From CAZILN01 sp964540005 (GTDB taxonomy: Bacteria; Bacteroidota; Bacteroidia; Bacteroidales; SM23-62), in assembly GCA_964540005.1 (NCBI GenBank), contig CAZILN010000387.1, positions 1 through 31,568 of the forward strand: DNA of 31,568 nucleotides, in the 5' to 3' direction. The number at the start of each line of letters is the position of its first letter. The first letter of the stretch is position 1. Positions 24,273 to 31,568 of this stretch are shown one piece after another. The position numbers and the translations under genes were made by a program. The notes beneath the pieces are model-generated. The model was not told where the DNA came from. It worked only from the letters and a program-made list of their open reading frames with translations, and made no database searches.

Positions 24273-24352
24273 TTATAATGGGATTTGAATATTTGAAGAA
24301 AGCATAAAGTTAAAATTAATTTTATCATCTTTGATACTATAAAAACTCTCTC
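24273..24352. promoter_or_regulatory. Divergent promoter region, tal versus polyol dehydrogenase
   Basis: 80 AT-rich bases separate the two divergent starts. On the plus strand ATCTTTG ends at 24332, and on the minus strand TAACTTTA is one base off the TAnnTTTG consensus. No copy of the ACTTGTA...TACAAGT operator is present, so control by the GntR protein is not evident here. Confidence 0.3.
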
Positions 24353-25390
24353 ATGAATGTAATGATGCTAACAGGGATCAGGGAGATGGAAATGAGACAG
24401 GTCCCCGATCCGATGATCAGTAATGATACAGATGTCCTGATAAAAATGACCAGGGTAGGTGTATGTGGTTCTGATATCCATTACTATACCGCAGGAAAGA
24501 TAGGCAGCCGAAAGGTCAGCTACCCTTTTCCTGTCGGACATGAAGGAGCAGGCAGGGTCGAAAAGGTCGGATCAGGTGTGACACGGGTAAAACCGGGTGA
24601 CAGGATTGCCATTGAACCTGCCATGCCATGCGGGGTATGTGACCAGTGCCTGGCAGACAGGCCGCATACCTGCCGCAAACTGACATTTCTGGGATGTCCG
24701 GGAGAAGCCGACGGATGCCTGTCGGATTATATCCTTATGCCGGAGGATTCGTGCTTCACGATACCCCGCGACATGAGTTATGACCAGGCCACTGTATCAG
24801 AACCTCTTTCCATAGGGCTTTATGCTGTAAGACAATCCATTAAGATGGAAGGAGCCAGAATAGGGATTTTAGGACACGGCCCTATAGGGATGAGTGTTCT
24901 CCTTTCAGCCCGGGCACTGGGTGCATCAGCAATCTATGTAACGGATAAAATAAATGAAAGACTTGATATTGCGAGGGAGGCAGGGGCCGTATGGACAGGC
25001 AATCCGGATTCCTGCGACATCGTTGCCGGTATAAAGAAAAAAGAGCCCCTGTTACTGGATGCAGTATTCGATTGCTGTGGCATGCAGGAAGCTATGGATC
25101 AGGCAATTGAGTTAGTCAAACCGGGTGGCAAGATCATGATCATCGGGATCCCTGAATTTGACAACTGGAAATTCCCGGCAGATGTAATGAGAAGAAAAGA
25201 AACCATCATACAGAATGTCAGAAGGCAGAACCATTGTGTTCAGCCTGTACTCGACATGATCTGGGACGGCAGGATAGATACCAGTTCCATGATTACCCAC
25301 CATTTCAATTTTAAAGATACCAAAAAAGCCTTCGATCTGGTTGCTTCATACGGCGATGGAGTGATGAAGGCAATGATAGATTTTGAGTAA
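24353..25390 (+). CDS. Zinc-dependent polyol dehydrogenase (sorbitol/L-iditol type)
   Basis: A 345-aa medium-chain dehydrogenase. Catalytic zinc residues: Cys38 in GVCGSDIHYY and His63-Glu64 in PVGHEGAG. The structural zinc site is Cys93, Cys96, Cys99, Cys107 (PCGVCDQC...C). The NAD fold is GILGHGPIGMSVL, with TDK following the second strand. The CGSDIHYY opening is typical of sorbitol and xylitol dehydrogenases, which oxidise a polyol to a 2-ketose. This supplies a ketose to the kinases nearby. Confidence 0.9.
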   Translation: MNVMMLTGIREMEMRQVPDPMISNDTDVLIKMTRVGVCGSDIHYYTAGKIGSRKVSYPFPVGHEGAGRVEKVGSGVTRVKPGDRIAIEPAMPCGVCDQCLADRPHTCRKLTFLGCPGEADGCLSDYILMPEDSCFTIPRDMSYDQATVSEPLSIGLYAVRQSIKMEGARIGILGHGPIGMSVLLSARALGASAIYVTDKINERLDIAREAGAVWTGNPDSCDIVAGIKKKEPLLLDAVFDCCGMQEAMDQAIELVKPGGKIMIIGIPEFDNWKFPADVMRRKETIIQNVRRQNHCVQPVLDMIWDGRIDTSSMITHHFNFKDTKKAFDLVASYGDGVMKAMIDFE

Positions 25391-25402
25391 TTTTTTTACT
25401 CA
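25384..25402. terminator. Possible bidirectional hairpin between convergent genes
   Basis: TGAGTAA (25384-25390) pairs with TTACTCA (25396-25402) around a TTTTT loop. The stem covers the dehydrogenase stop codon and lies 16 bases from the small membrane protein stop. It is AT-rich with no U-tract after the stem on the plus strand. A direct repeat of about 13 bases (GTTTATTCTGCAG) follows at about 25405-25430. Confidence 0.3.
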
Positions 25403-25418
25403 GGTTTATTCTGCAGGT

Positions 25419-25610
25419 TTATTCTGCAGGTTTTTTCTTTCCCAACCAGAATACTGCCGACGCAAACCATACTACTGTACCTATTACCATCCAGGTTTTT
25501 GCCTGCTCGAAATTCATCCGGCCTGCAAAGGTAAGGACGGCAGGAAGAATGACAAGCAGCAACCCGATCAGTGAAATGATCTGTAAGGGAATCTTCATTC
25601 GTTTCATCAT
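25419..25610 (-). CDS. Small two-helix membrane protein coupled to the NCS1 permease
   Basis: A 63-aa protein with two hydrophobic helices (IPLQIISLIGLLLVILPAVLTF, about residues 7-28, and WMVIGTVVWFASAVFWL, about 40-56) separated by a charged loop, ending GKKKPAE. Its ATG (25608-25610) overlaps the permease TGA (25607-25609), so the two are translated together. I do not recognise the family. It could be a small accessory subunit of the transporter. Confidence 0.7.
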   Translation of the reverse strand: MMKRMKIPLQIISLIGLLLVILPAVLTFAGRMNFEQAKTWMVIGTVVWFASAVFWLGKKKPAE

Positions 25611-26992
25611 GATGCAGCTTGCGTTTTATTAATTAATTTACTCAACAGGAGAAACAGCAATAAACTTGCTATCCATATCGGGGGAGAAAGAAAAAAGATC
25701 TCAACATTAAAATACAAATTCAGAATCAGTGCCACCCCCAGTCCCAGGAACCAGGTAAGTCCGGCTGCAAGGTTAAAATTAATCTTCATTTTCTCTGCGT
25801 AGTAGGAAAGCATTTTCATCCGCGAAAGGAGGTAATAATCGGCAAAAATAATGGCTCCCATGGGTACCAGTACCAGTCCGTACAGTGCCACAAAATCGAG
25901 AAGTTTCATGACGAGGGCCGGGAACATAGCTGCCAGTGTGGTTATGGCACCGGCAAGCAGGGTTACCTTCCACCTTTTCCAGTTGGGCGATGCCACCTGT
26001 AAGGCAAGTCCCGCCCTGTAGAGCGTCGGATTGGCGGTTGTCCAGCCTGCAATGACGACACATATGGCACCTGTCAGTCCTGCCGTGGCATAAGCTACCG
26101 GTCCGGGTGCATCACTAATATTCATAGCATAGGCATACAGTACCCCTGAGGATATCCATGCCACATAATGGCCAAGGAACATCCCTATGGCAGAAGAAAA
26201 ACCGTAATACCACTTCCGGGCAAAACGGAAAATAGACAGGTCCGACATTCCCAGATGCATGGCTGCGTTGGCCAGCCAGGTAAAGAAGATAATGTGCCAG
26301 ATGGTGAACTTGGATTGGCCTTCCATTGGGATCCCCGTCCATATCTTCTCATTGGCAACCTGCCAGAAATTGCTGAAATCAGACTCAATTCCAAGCCTTG
26401 GAAAGGTGGCAAAAGCAGCCGCAACAAATACCAGGAACATCCAGGGAGCCGCCACCTTGGAAAACCGAGCGAGGTAATCGAATCCCATTATAGCCACAGT
26501 GGTGATCACAGCCCCGACAAAGATCACTGTCAGCACCCAGCCCAGGCTGTTGGGAAAGAAATCATTCAGTTCCGGCATCCGGATGTCGAAAGGAATACCT
26601 ACAGCAGTGGCAGATACAGCAACCATTGCCCCTGCCAGGAAACAAAACATCAGGGCATTGACAATGTTGTATATAAATACCAATGCAGGACCGCAGATCT
26701 TGCGCAGCTGCCAGTACAGCGACAACCTGGTTTTGACTGCAATAGGAGCCGTCAGCAGTGCCCAGCTCAGCACAGCCAGGATATTACCTATCAATCCACC
26801 GATAAAGATATCGGAAACACTGACCCCATGGGCCACGAACAGTATCCCGATTACAAATTCAGTCCCGGCCACATGTTCCCCCGCATACATACCCAGGAAA
26901 TTCCCTATCCCCTGCAGCCTGTTCTGAGATACCGGTTCACGGTCAAATTCATAAAGACTATCGAGCTTTTTTGTGATTGATGAGATATTCAT
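25607..26992 (-). CDS. NCS1-family permease (purine-cytosine permease-like)
   Basis: A 461-aa integral membrane transporter with about 12 hydrophobic segments. It starts with a cytosolic EFDREPVSQNRLQG, continues GIGNFLGMYAGEHVAGTEF and ends in a hydrophobic ILNLYFN...SLLLFLLLSKL segment. The family (CodB and relatives) imports nucleobases, allantoin, hydantoins or vitamins by cation symport, but many members are uncharacterised. It is the only transporter in the window. The translationally coupled 63-aa protein follows. Whether it imports a polyol, sugar or nucleobase is not decided by sequence. Confidence 0.85.
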   Translation of the reverse strand: MNISSITKKLDSLYEFDREPVSQNRLQGIGNFLGMYAGEHVAGTEFVIGILFVAHGVSVSDIFIGGLIGNILAVLSWALLTAPIAVKTRLSLYWQLRKICGPALVFIYNIVNALMFCFLAGAMVAVSATAVGIPFDIRMPELNDFFPNSLGWVLTVIFVGAVITTVAIMGFDYLARFSKVAAPWMFLVFVAAAFATFPRLGIESDFSNFWQVANEKIWTGIPMEGQSKFTIWHIIFFTWLANAAMHLGMSDLSIFRFARKWYYGFSSAIGMFLGHYVAWISSGVLYAYAMNISDAPGPVAYATAGLTGAICVVIAGWTTANPTLYRAGLALQVASPNWKRWKVTLLAGAITTLAAMFPALVMKLLDFVALYGLVLVPMGAIIFADYYLLSRMKMLSYYAEKMKINFNLAAGLTWFLGLGVALILNLYFNVEIFFLSPPIWIASLLLFLLLSKLINKTQAAS

Positions 26993-27125
26993 TAGGAATG
27001 TTTGATATATATACTCACAATGTAGATATTTTCAATGCATTATTAAAACAATTATAAACACTTATTTGCATACATTTCCTCTGTAAAAAGTTAAATTTGA
27101 TTTTACACAACTAATCCTAACTGAC
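26993..27125. promoter_or_regulatory. Divergent promoter region, NCS1 permease versus nitroreductase
   Basis: 133 AT-rich bases. On the plus strand TAAATTTG at 27092-27099 is an exact match to the Bacteroidota -7 consensus TAnnTTTG, 26 bases before the nitroreductase ATG. A TTTG at 27065-27068 lies 23 bases upstream, slightly longer than the usual -33 spacing. Confidence 0.5.
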
Positions 27126-27650
27126 ATGGACTTTTTAGATCTAGCCAGGCACAGGTATTCCTGCCGGAAATATGATTCCAGGCCTGTTGAACATGAGAAA
27201 CTGGACATGGTACTCGAAGCCGGACGCATAGCACCTTCTGCCGTGAATTTCCAACCATGGCATTTTTTCGTTATAAGGGAAGAGAAATGGCTCAAAAGGA
27301 TACAGGAGGTATATCACAGGGAATGGTTCCGTACGGCCCCTTGCGTTATCATATTGGCCGGTGATCACAGTAAGTCGTGGAAAAGAAATGATGGCAAGGA
27401 TCACTGTGATATTGATGTAGCGATTGCATGCGACCACATGACCCTTCAGGCCACTGAACTTGGACTGGCAACATGCTGGGTTTGCAACTTTGATAAGGAG
27501 AAAACCATTAAAACACTCGATCTTCCCGCCCAGCTTGAACCTGTTGTTCTGATCCCGCTGGGGTATCCCCTTGATGAGGCAGATCCCGGCCGGCACGGTG
27601 AAAAGCGAAAAGCAATGACCGAGATAGTCAGCTATGTAAAAGACTTATAA
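27126..27650 (+). CDS. Nitroreductase-family FMN oxidoreductase
   Basis: A 174-aa flavoprotein. FMN-binding residues are in RHRYSCRKYDSRPV near the N-terminus, the SAVNFQPWHFFVI segment, and LGLATCWVCNF with PLGYPLDE at the C-terminus. It is of the short, single-domain type. The physiological substrate cannot be deduced; it is probably not part of the sugar pathway. Confidence 0.9.
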   Translation: MDFLDLARHRYSCRKYDSRPVEHEKLDMVLEAGRIAPSAVNFQPWHFFVIREEKWLKRIQEVYHREWFRTAPCVIILAGDHSKSWKRNDGKDHCDIDVAIACDHMTLQATELGLATCWVCNFDKEKTIKTLDLPAQLEPVVLIPLGYPLDEADPGRHGEKRKAMTEIVSYVKDL

Positions 27651-27736
27651 CGAAACAGTTTTATGAATGAGGCTATTGTTCCGGGATCCCATTCAGGATC
27701 ACATAACAGTCCTGTAGATAGTTCAACTTTAGTATT

Positions 27737-28678
27737 ATGAAGAAAAAAATTGTTGTCATAGGAAGCTCCAATATAGATCTGATCATGAAGATGGATCACC
27801 TGCCGGAAAAAGGAGAGACGGTGACGGATGCTGTATTTATGCAGGTATACGGGGGCAAAGGAGCTAACCAGGCCGTCGGGGCAGCCCGTGCGGGTGGCCA
27901 GGTAGCCTTTATCAGCTGTGTGGGTGAAGATGCCTATACACCAAAAATGCTGGAAAATTTCAAGACGGATGGTATTGATATCAGCTACGTTTTCACGGAA
28001 CCGGGATTACCCAGCGGACATGCCCTGATCATGATAGGCGGGGAGGGACAGAATTATATTTCAGTCGCCCCGGGAGCCAATTACGGCCTGACACCCGGAA
28101 AAATTGACCTGGCTGAACCGCTGATACAGGAAGCGGCCATCATTATCATGCAGTATGAAATCCCTGCAGAAACCATTCAGCATGTACTGGATTATGCCAG
28201 CATGAAACAAATACCTGTTTTATTGAACTTTGCTCCTGCCCGGTCTTTCGATCTTTCATATCTTTTAAAGCTAAACATGCTGGTGGTTAATGAAGTGGAA
28301 GCGGGATTCCTGGCTGATATGCCTGTCAGTAATCCCGGTGATGCCGTGAAAGCTGCGGAAGTTCTGCAAAAGAAGGGGGTAGGGATTGTAATAGTTACCC
28401 TGGGAGTAAATGGAGCCTTTCTGCTTTCTGAAACTGAAAGAGCACATGTTCCTGCATTCAGGGTGGATGCAGTAGATGCCACAGCTGCCGGAGATGTATA
28501 TTGCGGATGCTTTGCAGTAGCCTATGTTGAAGGAAAATCCCCGGCGGAATCCTTACAGTTTGCCAGCGCAGCATCGGCAATCTGTGTCACAAGGATGGGT
28601 GCGCAGCCTTCCGCACCGGCCAGGGAAGAAATTGACCGTTTTCTGCAACAGCATGCAGGGGAAAGTACCGGCAAATAA
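27737..28678 (+). CDS. rbsK: Ribokinase
   Basis: A 313-aa PfkB-family kinase. It has GSSNIDLIMKMDHLPEKGETV at the start, GGKGANQAVGAARAGG (about 39-54), and the signature DATAAGDVYCG with catalytic Asp253. All this fits ribokinase (D-ribose to ribose-5-phosphate). A Cys-Gly replaces the more common Phe-x-Gly after the catalytic loop. No ribose transporter or RbsD is adjacent. Confidence 0.88.
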   Translation: MKKKIVVIGSSNIDLIMKMDHLPEKGETVTDAVFMQVYGGKGANQAVGAARAGGQVAFISCVGEDAYTPKMLENFKTDGIDISYVFTEPGLPSGHALIMIGGEGQNYISVAPGANYGLTPGKIDLAEPLIQEAAIIIMQYEIPAETIQHVLDYASMKQIPVLLNFAPARSFDLSYLLKLNMLVVNEVEAGFLADMPVSNPGDAVKAAEVLQKKGVGIVIVTLGVNGAFLLSETERAHVPAFRVDAVDATAAGDVYCGCFAVAYVEGKSPAESLQFASAASAICVTRMGAQPSAPAREEIDRFLQQHAGESTGK

Positions 28679-28748
28679 TCAGGCTTAAAAATCATTTCCC
28701 CCTATGAGGAATCATCACTTTACGTTGAAAACAATAAACGCCCTCCCT

Positions 28749-31451
28749 ATGAAAAAGTTTCAACTAAGCTGTCTTCTTATTACAATAGTCATGCAATTTG
28801 CCTGCAACAGTGAATCTTCCGTACAATTCAAGAGTTACTGGCAGCAACAACCCGACCGGTACTGGATCGGTCCGGAGTTCTGGGCCAACAGCCTGCAGGA
28901 CTGGCAAATAAAAAATGGAAGATTGGAATGTATCAACTCTGAGAACCGGATGAGAACCCTTCACCTGCTGGACAGGTTCCTGACTGAGAAACCGGGTAAC
29001 CTGAGTATGGAAGTAAGCACCGGAACAGTGGATGAAAAGTCTTTGCTGGATGCCGCCCACTGGAGCGGGTTCCTGATTGCAGCCGGAGACCCGGACATGG
29101 ACTACAGGGGACGGGCCCTTATACACAGGAACCATGGCAGATCAGCCGGGTATATAGCTGCAGTGAACGGGGAAGGTAAAATAGTCTTCATAGACAATGA
29201 GAATGGTAAAATAATTAAAAATGAAGAGGAGAGCGGGTCCCCTGTGCTGTTTACAGACGGCAAAAAAGTGAGGCTGAATCTTGAGCTGATTCCGGCAGGA
29301 GAAAAATATAAGCTATTTATGACGGCAGTCAACCAGGGAGGAAAGGGAACTGGAGCAACTGCAAAAATAAGCATTAGTGATGTCAGAAAATTATCAGGTA
29401 ACATTGCCTTAGTTGCTAACGGGGGAGGAAATTCAAAGGAAAATTCATTCTGGTTCAGCAACTGGATCATCAAAGGTTCAAAACTGAAAGTCATTCCTGA
29501 TCAAAGATTCGGGCCGGTACTCGGAGTTCTTTACACTATCAGTAAAGGAACTTTGAAAATGAGTGTGCAGATGCCACCGATCAGTCCCGCCGATGCACAG
29601 GAAGTAATCCTTGAAGTTATTGATAAGGAAACAGGAGAATGGAAACCTGTCTCAAGTTCACAAATTATTGTACCTGGTTATATTGCAGTTTTCAGGCTTG
29701 ATGCCTGGAAAGACTCGGAGACACATGATTACCGGATTGTTTATCCTCTGTACAATAAAAAAGGAGTCATCAGAGACCATTACTATTATGGGCTGATCGC
29801 CGCGGATCCGGTTGATAAGGAAGAAATAGTACTTGCTGCTTTTACCGGGAACAGTAACAGCGCCGGGATGGGCAGCGGACCGGTTGATTTCAGGAACAGC
29901 CTCTGGTTTCCACATAAGGATATTACCAGCCATGTGGCCAGGCACAGTCCGGACCTGCTTTTTTATTCCGGTGACAACGTTTATGAAGGCAGGCCTACCC
30001 CACCCGATTTCAGCTCGGAAATAAATACAGAGCTTGACTACCTTTACAAATGGTACTTGTTTTTGTGGGCTCACGGGGTACTTACCAGGAACATCCCTGC
30101 CGTGGCCATACCTGACGATCATGATGTATATCATGGAAATATCTGGGGAGCAGGCGGGGCAAAGGCCCCCGGGCAGCCTGAGGATGGGGTGTATCCTGAT
30201 TATTACATAGGTTTTGAAGGGCACTGGCAGCAGGACCAGGGGGGATACAAATTATCTCCCAGGCTGGTGAATATGATCCAGCTCACGCAAACTGCCAATC
30301 TCCCGGATCCCTATGATCCTGCTCCCGTTGAGCAGGATATCGGGGTCTATTACTGTGATATCAATTTTGGAAGGATCAGCTTCGCAGTACTGGAGGACAG
30401 GAAATTCAAGTCGGCTCCTTCCGTAATACTAAAGAATAAAAAGGTAGTTAATGGCTTCTCTCTTATCAAGGGGATAGACGGAAAAAGGCTGGATCATCCT
30501 GATGCCATCCTGCTGGGAGAAAGGCAACTAACATTCATTGATGACTGGGCGGCTGACTGGACAAATACCGATATGAAAGTGGCACTGTCCCAGACCATCT
30601 TTGCCAATCTCTCAACCTACCCGGATACATTCATTACAGATGCCGGCACTCCAAGGTTGGAACCGGTTGCCCGGGGCGTGATACCCAAAGACTACAGCAT
30701 GGCAAAAGATATGGACTCCAACGGCTGGCCGCAAACCGGAAGGAAGAAAGCCTTAAGAGCCCTTCGTAAAGGATTTGCCTTTATGATCGGAGGGGATCAG
30801 CACCTGGGAAGCACGGTTCAACATGGTATTGATGATTGGGAGGATGCGGGATATTCACTCTGTGTACCATCGATCGCCAATCTCTGGCCCAGAAGGTGGT
30901 TTCCTCCTTCACCCGGACTGAACCATGAGGAAGGTTCACCCCTTTATACCGGAAGGTACTTCGACGGTTTCGGTAACCGGGTTACAGTTCACGCCGTATC
31001 CAATCCTTACATCTCAGGTATTAAGCCCGCACGATTGCATGATCGTGCACCCGGATACGGCATTGTGAAACTCAATAAAAAGACCCAGCTTATAGAGATA
31101 GAATGCTGGCCCCGCTACTCCGATCCTGAATCATTGGAGGCAGAACAGTATCCCGGCTGGCCTGTTACCATCAGCATGGAAGATAATTACGGACGAAAAG
31201 CAGTGGCCTGGTTACCTGTCTTTACTGTCACCGGGCTCGAAAAACCGCCGATCATACAGGTAATTGAAGAAAAAAGCGGGAAAATTGTTTACACCCTTCG
31301 TGTCCGTGAGGCTACTTATCAGCCAAAGGTATTCAGCTACGGGACCTTCACAGTGACAATCGGGGAACCTGGTACGGAACAGATGAAAACCATTACCGGT
31401 ATCAGGTCAGGATCCAAAGAACAACTGGAGGATATACCGGTAAGTTTTTAA
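28749..31451 (+). CDS. PhoD-like metallophosphoesterase lipoprotein
   Basis: A 900-aa lipoprotein. The start at ATG 28749 gives MKKFQLSCLLITIVMQFACNS, with lipobox QFAC (Cys19); the frame opens earlier (28704), but that would bury the signal peptide. Residues about 25-245 look like an extra beta-rich domain (LamG-like; uncertain). The phosphatase core follows: ARHSPDLLFYSGDNVYEG (Asp409), IPDDHDVYHG (Asp456-His458), VALSQTIF and GGDQHLGS (His685). The GD-x-Y and D-D-H-D patterns match PhoD-type calcineurin-fold phosphatases, but SGDNVYE replaces the usual GDQIYE. It probably hydrolyses a phosphoester at the cell surface; substrate unknown. Confidence 0.85.
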   Translation: MKKFQLSCLLITIVMQFACNSESSVQFKSYWQQQPDRYWIGPEFWANSLQDWQIKNGRLECINSENRMRTLHLLDRFLTEKPGNLSMEVSTGTVDEKSLLDAAHWSGFLIAAGDPDMDYRGRALIHRNHGRSAGYIAAVNGEGKIVFIDNENGKIIKNEEESGSPVLFTDGKKVRLNLELIPAGEKYKLFMTAVNQGGKGTGATAKISISDVRKLSGNIALVANGGGNSKENSFWFSNWIIKGSKLKVIPDQRFGPVLGVLYTISKGTLKMSVQMPPISPADAQEVILEVIDKETGEWKPVSSSQIIVPGYIAVFRLDAWKDSETHDYRIVYPLYNKKGVIRDHYYYGLIAADPVDKEEIVLAAFTGNSNSAGMGSGPVDFRNSLWFPHKDITSHVARHSPDLLFYSGDNVYEGRPTPPDFSSEINTELDYLYKWYLFLWAHGVLTRNIPAVAIPDDHDVYHGNIWGAGGAKAPGQPEDGVYPDYYIGFEGHWQQDQGGYKLSPRLVNMIQLTQTANLPDPYDPAPVEQDIGVYYCDINFGRISFAVLEDRKFKSAPSVILKNKKVVNGFSLIKGIDGKRLDHPDAILLGERQLTFIDDWAADWTNTDMKVALSQTIFANLSTYPDTFITDAGTPRLEPVARGVIPKDYSMAKDMDSNGWPQTGRKKALRALRKGFAFMIGGDQHLGSTVQHGIDDWEDAGYSLCVPSIANLWPRRWFPPSPGLNHEEGSPLYTGRYFDGFGNRVTVHAVSNPYISGIKPARLHDRAPGYGIVKLNKKTQLIEIECWPRYSDPESLEAEQYPGWPVTISMEDNYGRKAVAWLPVFTVTGLEKPPIIQVIEEKSGKIVYTLRVREATYQPKVFSYGTFTVTIGEPGTEQMKTITGIRSGSKEQLEDIPVSF

Positions 31452-31568
31452 GGATTACTCCTACCAGAGACAGATCTTGTAAGTATTTATTTATACTACC
31501 CCCCTTTTTTTTCTAATATGTAATCCCATAATTATATATTATTTTTTATTATCTTAATAAAATAGGGG
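31452..31568. other. 3' intergenic segment, AT-rich
   Basis: 117 bases after the phosphatase gene to the window edge. A weak stem (AGTAT at 31482-31486 with ATACT at 31493-31497) is followed by a C-run and an 8-T tract at 31507-31514, a possible but atypical terminator. No gene is visible. Confidence 0.3.

Noticed and set aside
26168..26980. Long plus-strand open frame (270 codons) inside the NCS1 permease gene
   Set aside because: It is antisense to a well-supported membrane protein gene, is polar and low in recognisable motifs, and arises from the skewed codon composition of hydrophobic coding sequence.

Overview
The window looks like a chromosomal segment of a Bacteroidota bacterium, probably Bacteroidales-like. 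The reasons are: an orphan type IX secretion (T9SS) type A sorting domain, AT-rich promoter-like sequence with little Shine-Dalgarno signal, TAnnTTTG-type -7 motifs, a DUF4143-type ATPase, and a lipoprotein with a classical lipobox. I see no rRNA, tRNA, CRISPR array, complete insertion sequence or phage gene. Most of the window is sugar and polyol metabolism.

Layout. (1) 1-430: the 3' end of an unidentified gene, then two strong REP-like hairpins with the same loop. (2) 439-1701: an AAA ATPase with a DUF4143 domain. (3) 1814-6759, minus strand: a UTRA-type GntR regulator, rhamnulokinase and L-rhamnose isomerase, then decayed material (the 5' part of a glycyl-radical-enzyme activase with an in-frame TGA at a cluster cysteine), an HDAC-like deacetylase, and a headless T9SS sorting domain. 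(4) 6919-21222, plus strand: an 11-gene, closely packed operon encoding 2-oxoacid dehydrogenase E2 and a fused E1 alpha/beta, a cupin D-lyxose/D-mannose-type isomerase, a PfkB kinase, a mannitol-1-phosphate dehydrogenase-like protein, a HAD phosphatase, an aldo/keto reductase, a PHP-domain protein, a class II aldolase fused to a sorbitol-6-phosphate dehydrogenase-like SDR, a secreted CotH-like protein, and a sorbose-1-phosphate reductase-like dehydrogenase. (5) 21223-24272, minus strand: a four-gene operon of transaldolase, CBS-less SIS isomerase, isochorismatase-family hydrolase and fructokinase-like kinase, converging on region 4 with abutting stop codons. (6) 24353-25390: a zinc polyol dehydrogenase. 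(7) 25419-26992, minus strand: an NCS1-type permease coupled by a 4-bp overlap to a 63-aa two-helix membrane protein. (8) 27126-31451, plus strand: nitroreductase, ribokinase and a large PhoD-like lipoprotein.

How the genes may work together. The plus-strand operon and the minus-strand tal operon carry enzymes whose families interconvert fructose-6-phosphate with mannitol-1-phosphate, sorbitol-6-phosphate and sorbose-1-phosphate, plus kinases, a phosphatase, an aldolase, a transaldolase and an aldose/ketose isomerase. An E1/E2 pair could oxidise a 2-oxoacid end product. No PTS component is present. The GntR gene is divergent from the operon, and the gap between them holds a perfect inverted repeat (6771-6786) and a second 14/16 copy (6867-6882), which are good operator candidates. 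The exact substrate is not readable from sequence. I regard this as a candidate undescribed polyol/ketose utilisation (or polyol synthesis) locus grafted next to a reduced rhamnose locus. All functional calls rest on motif and family recognition by eye; no database search was done.
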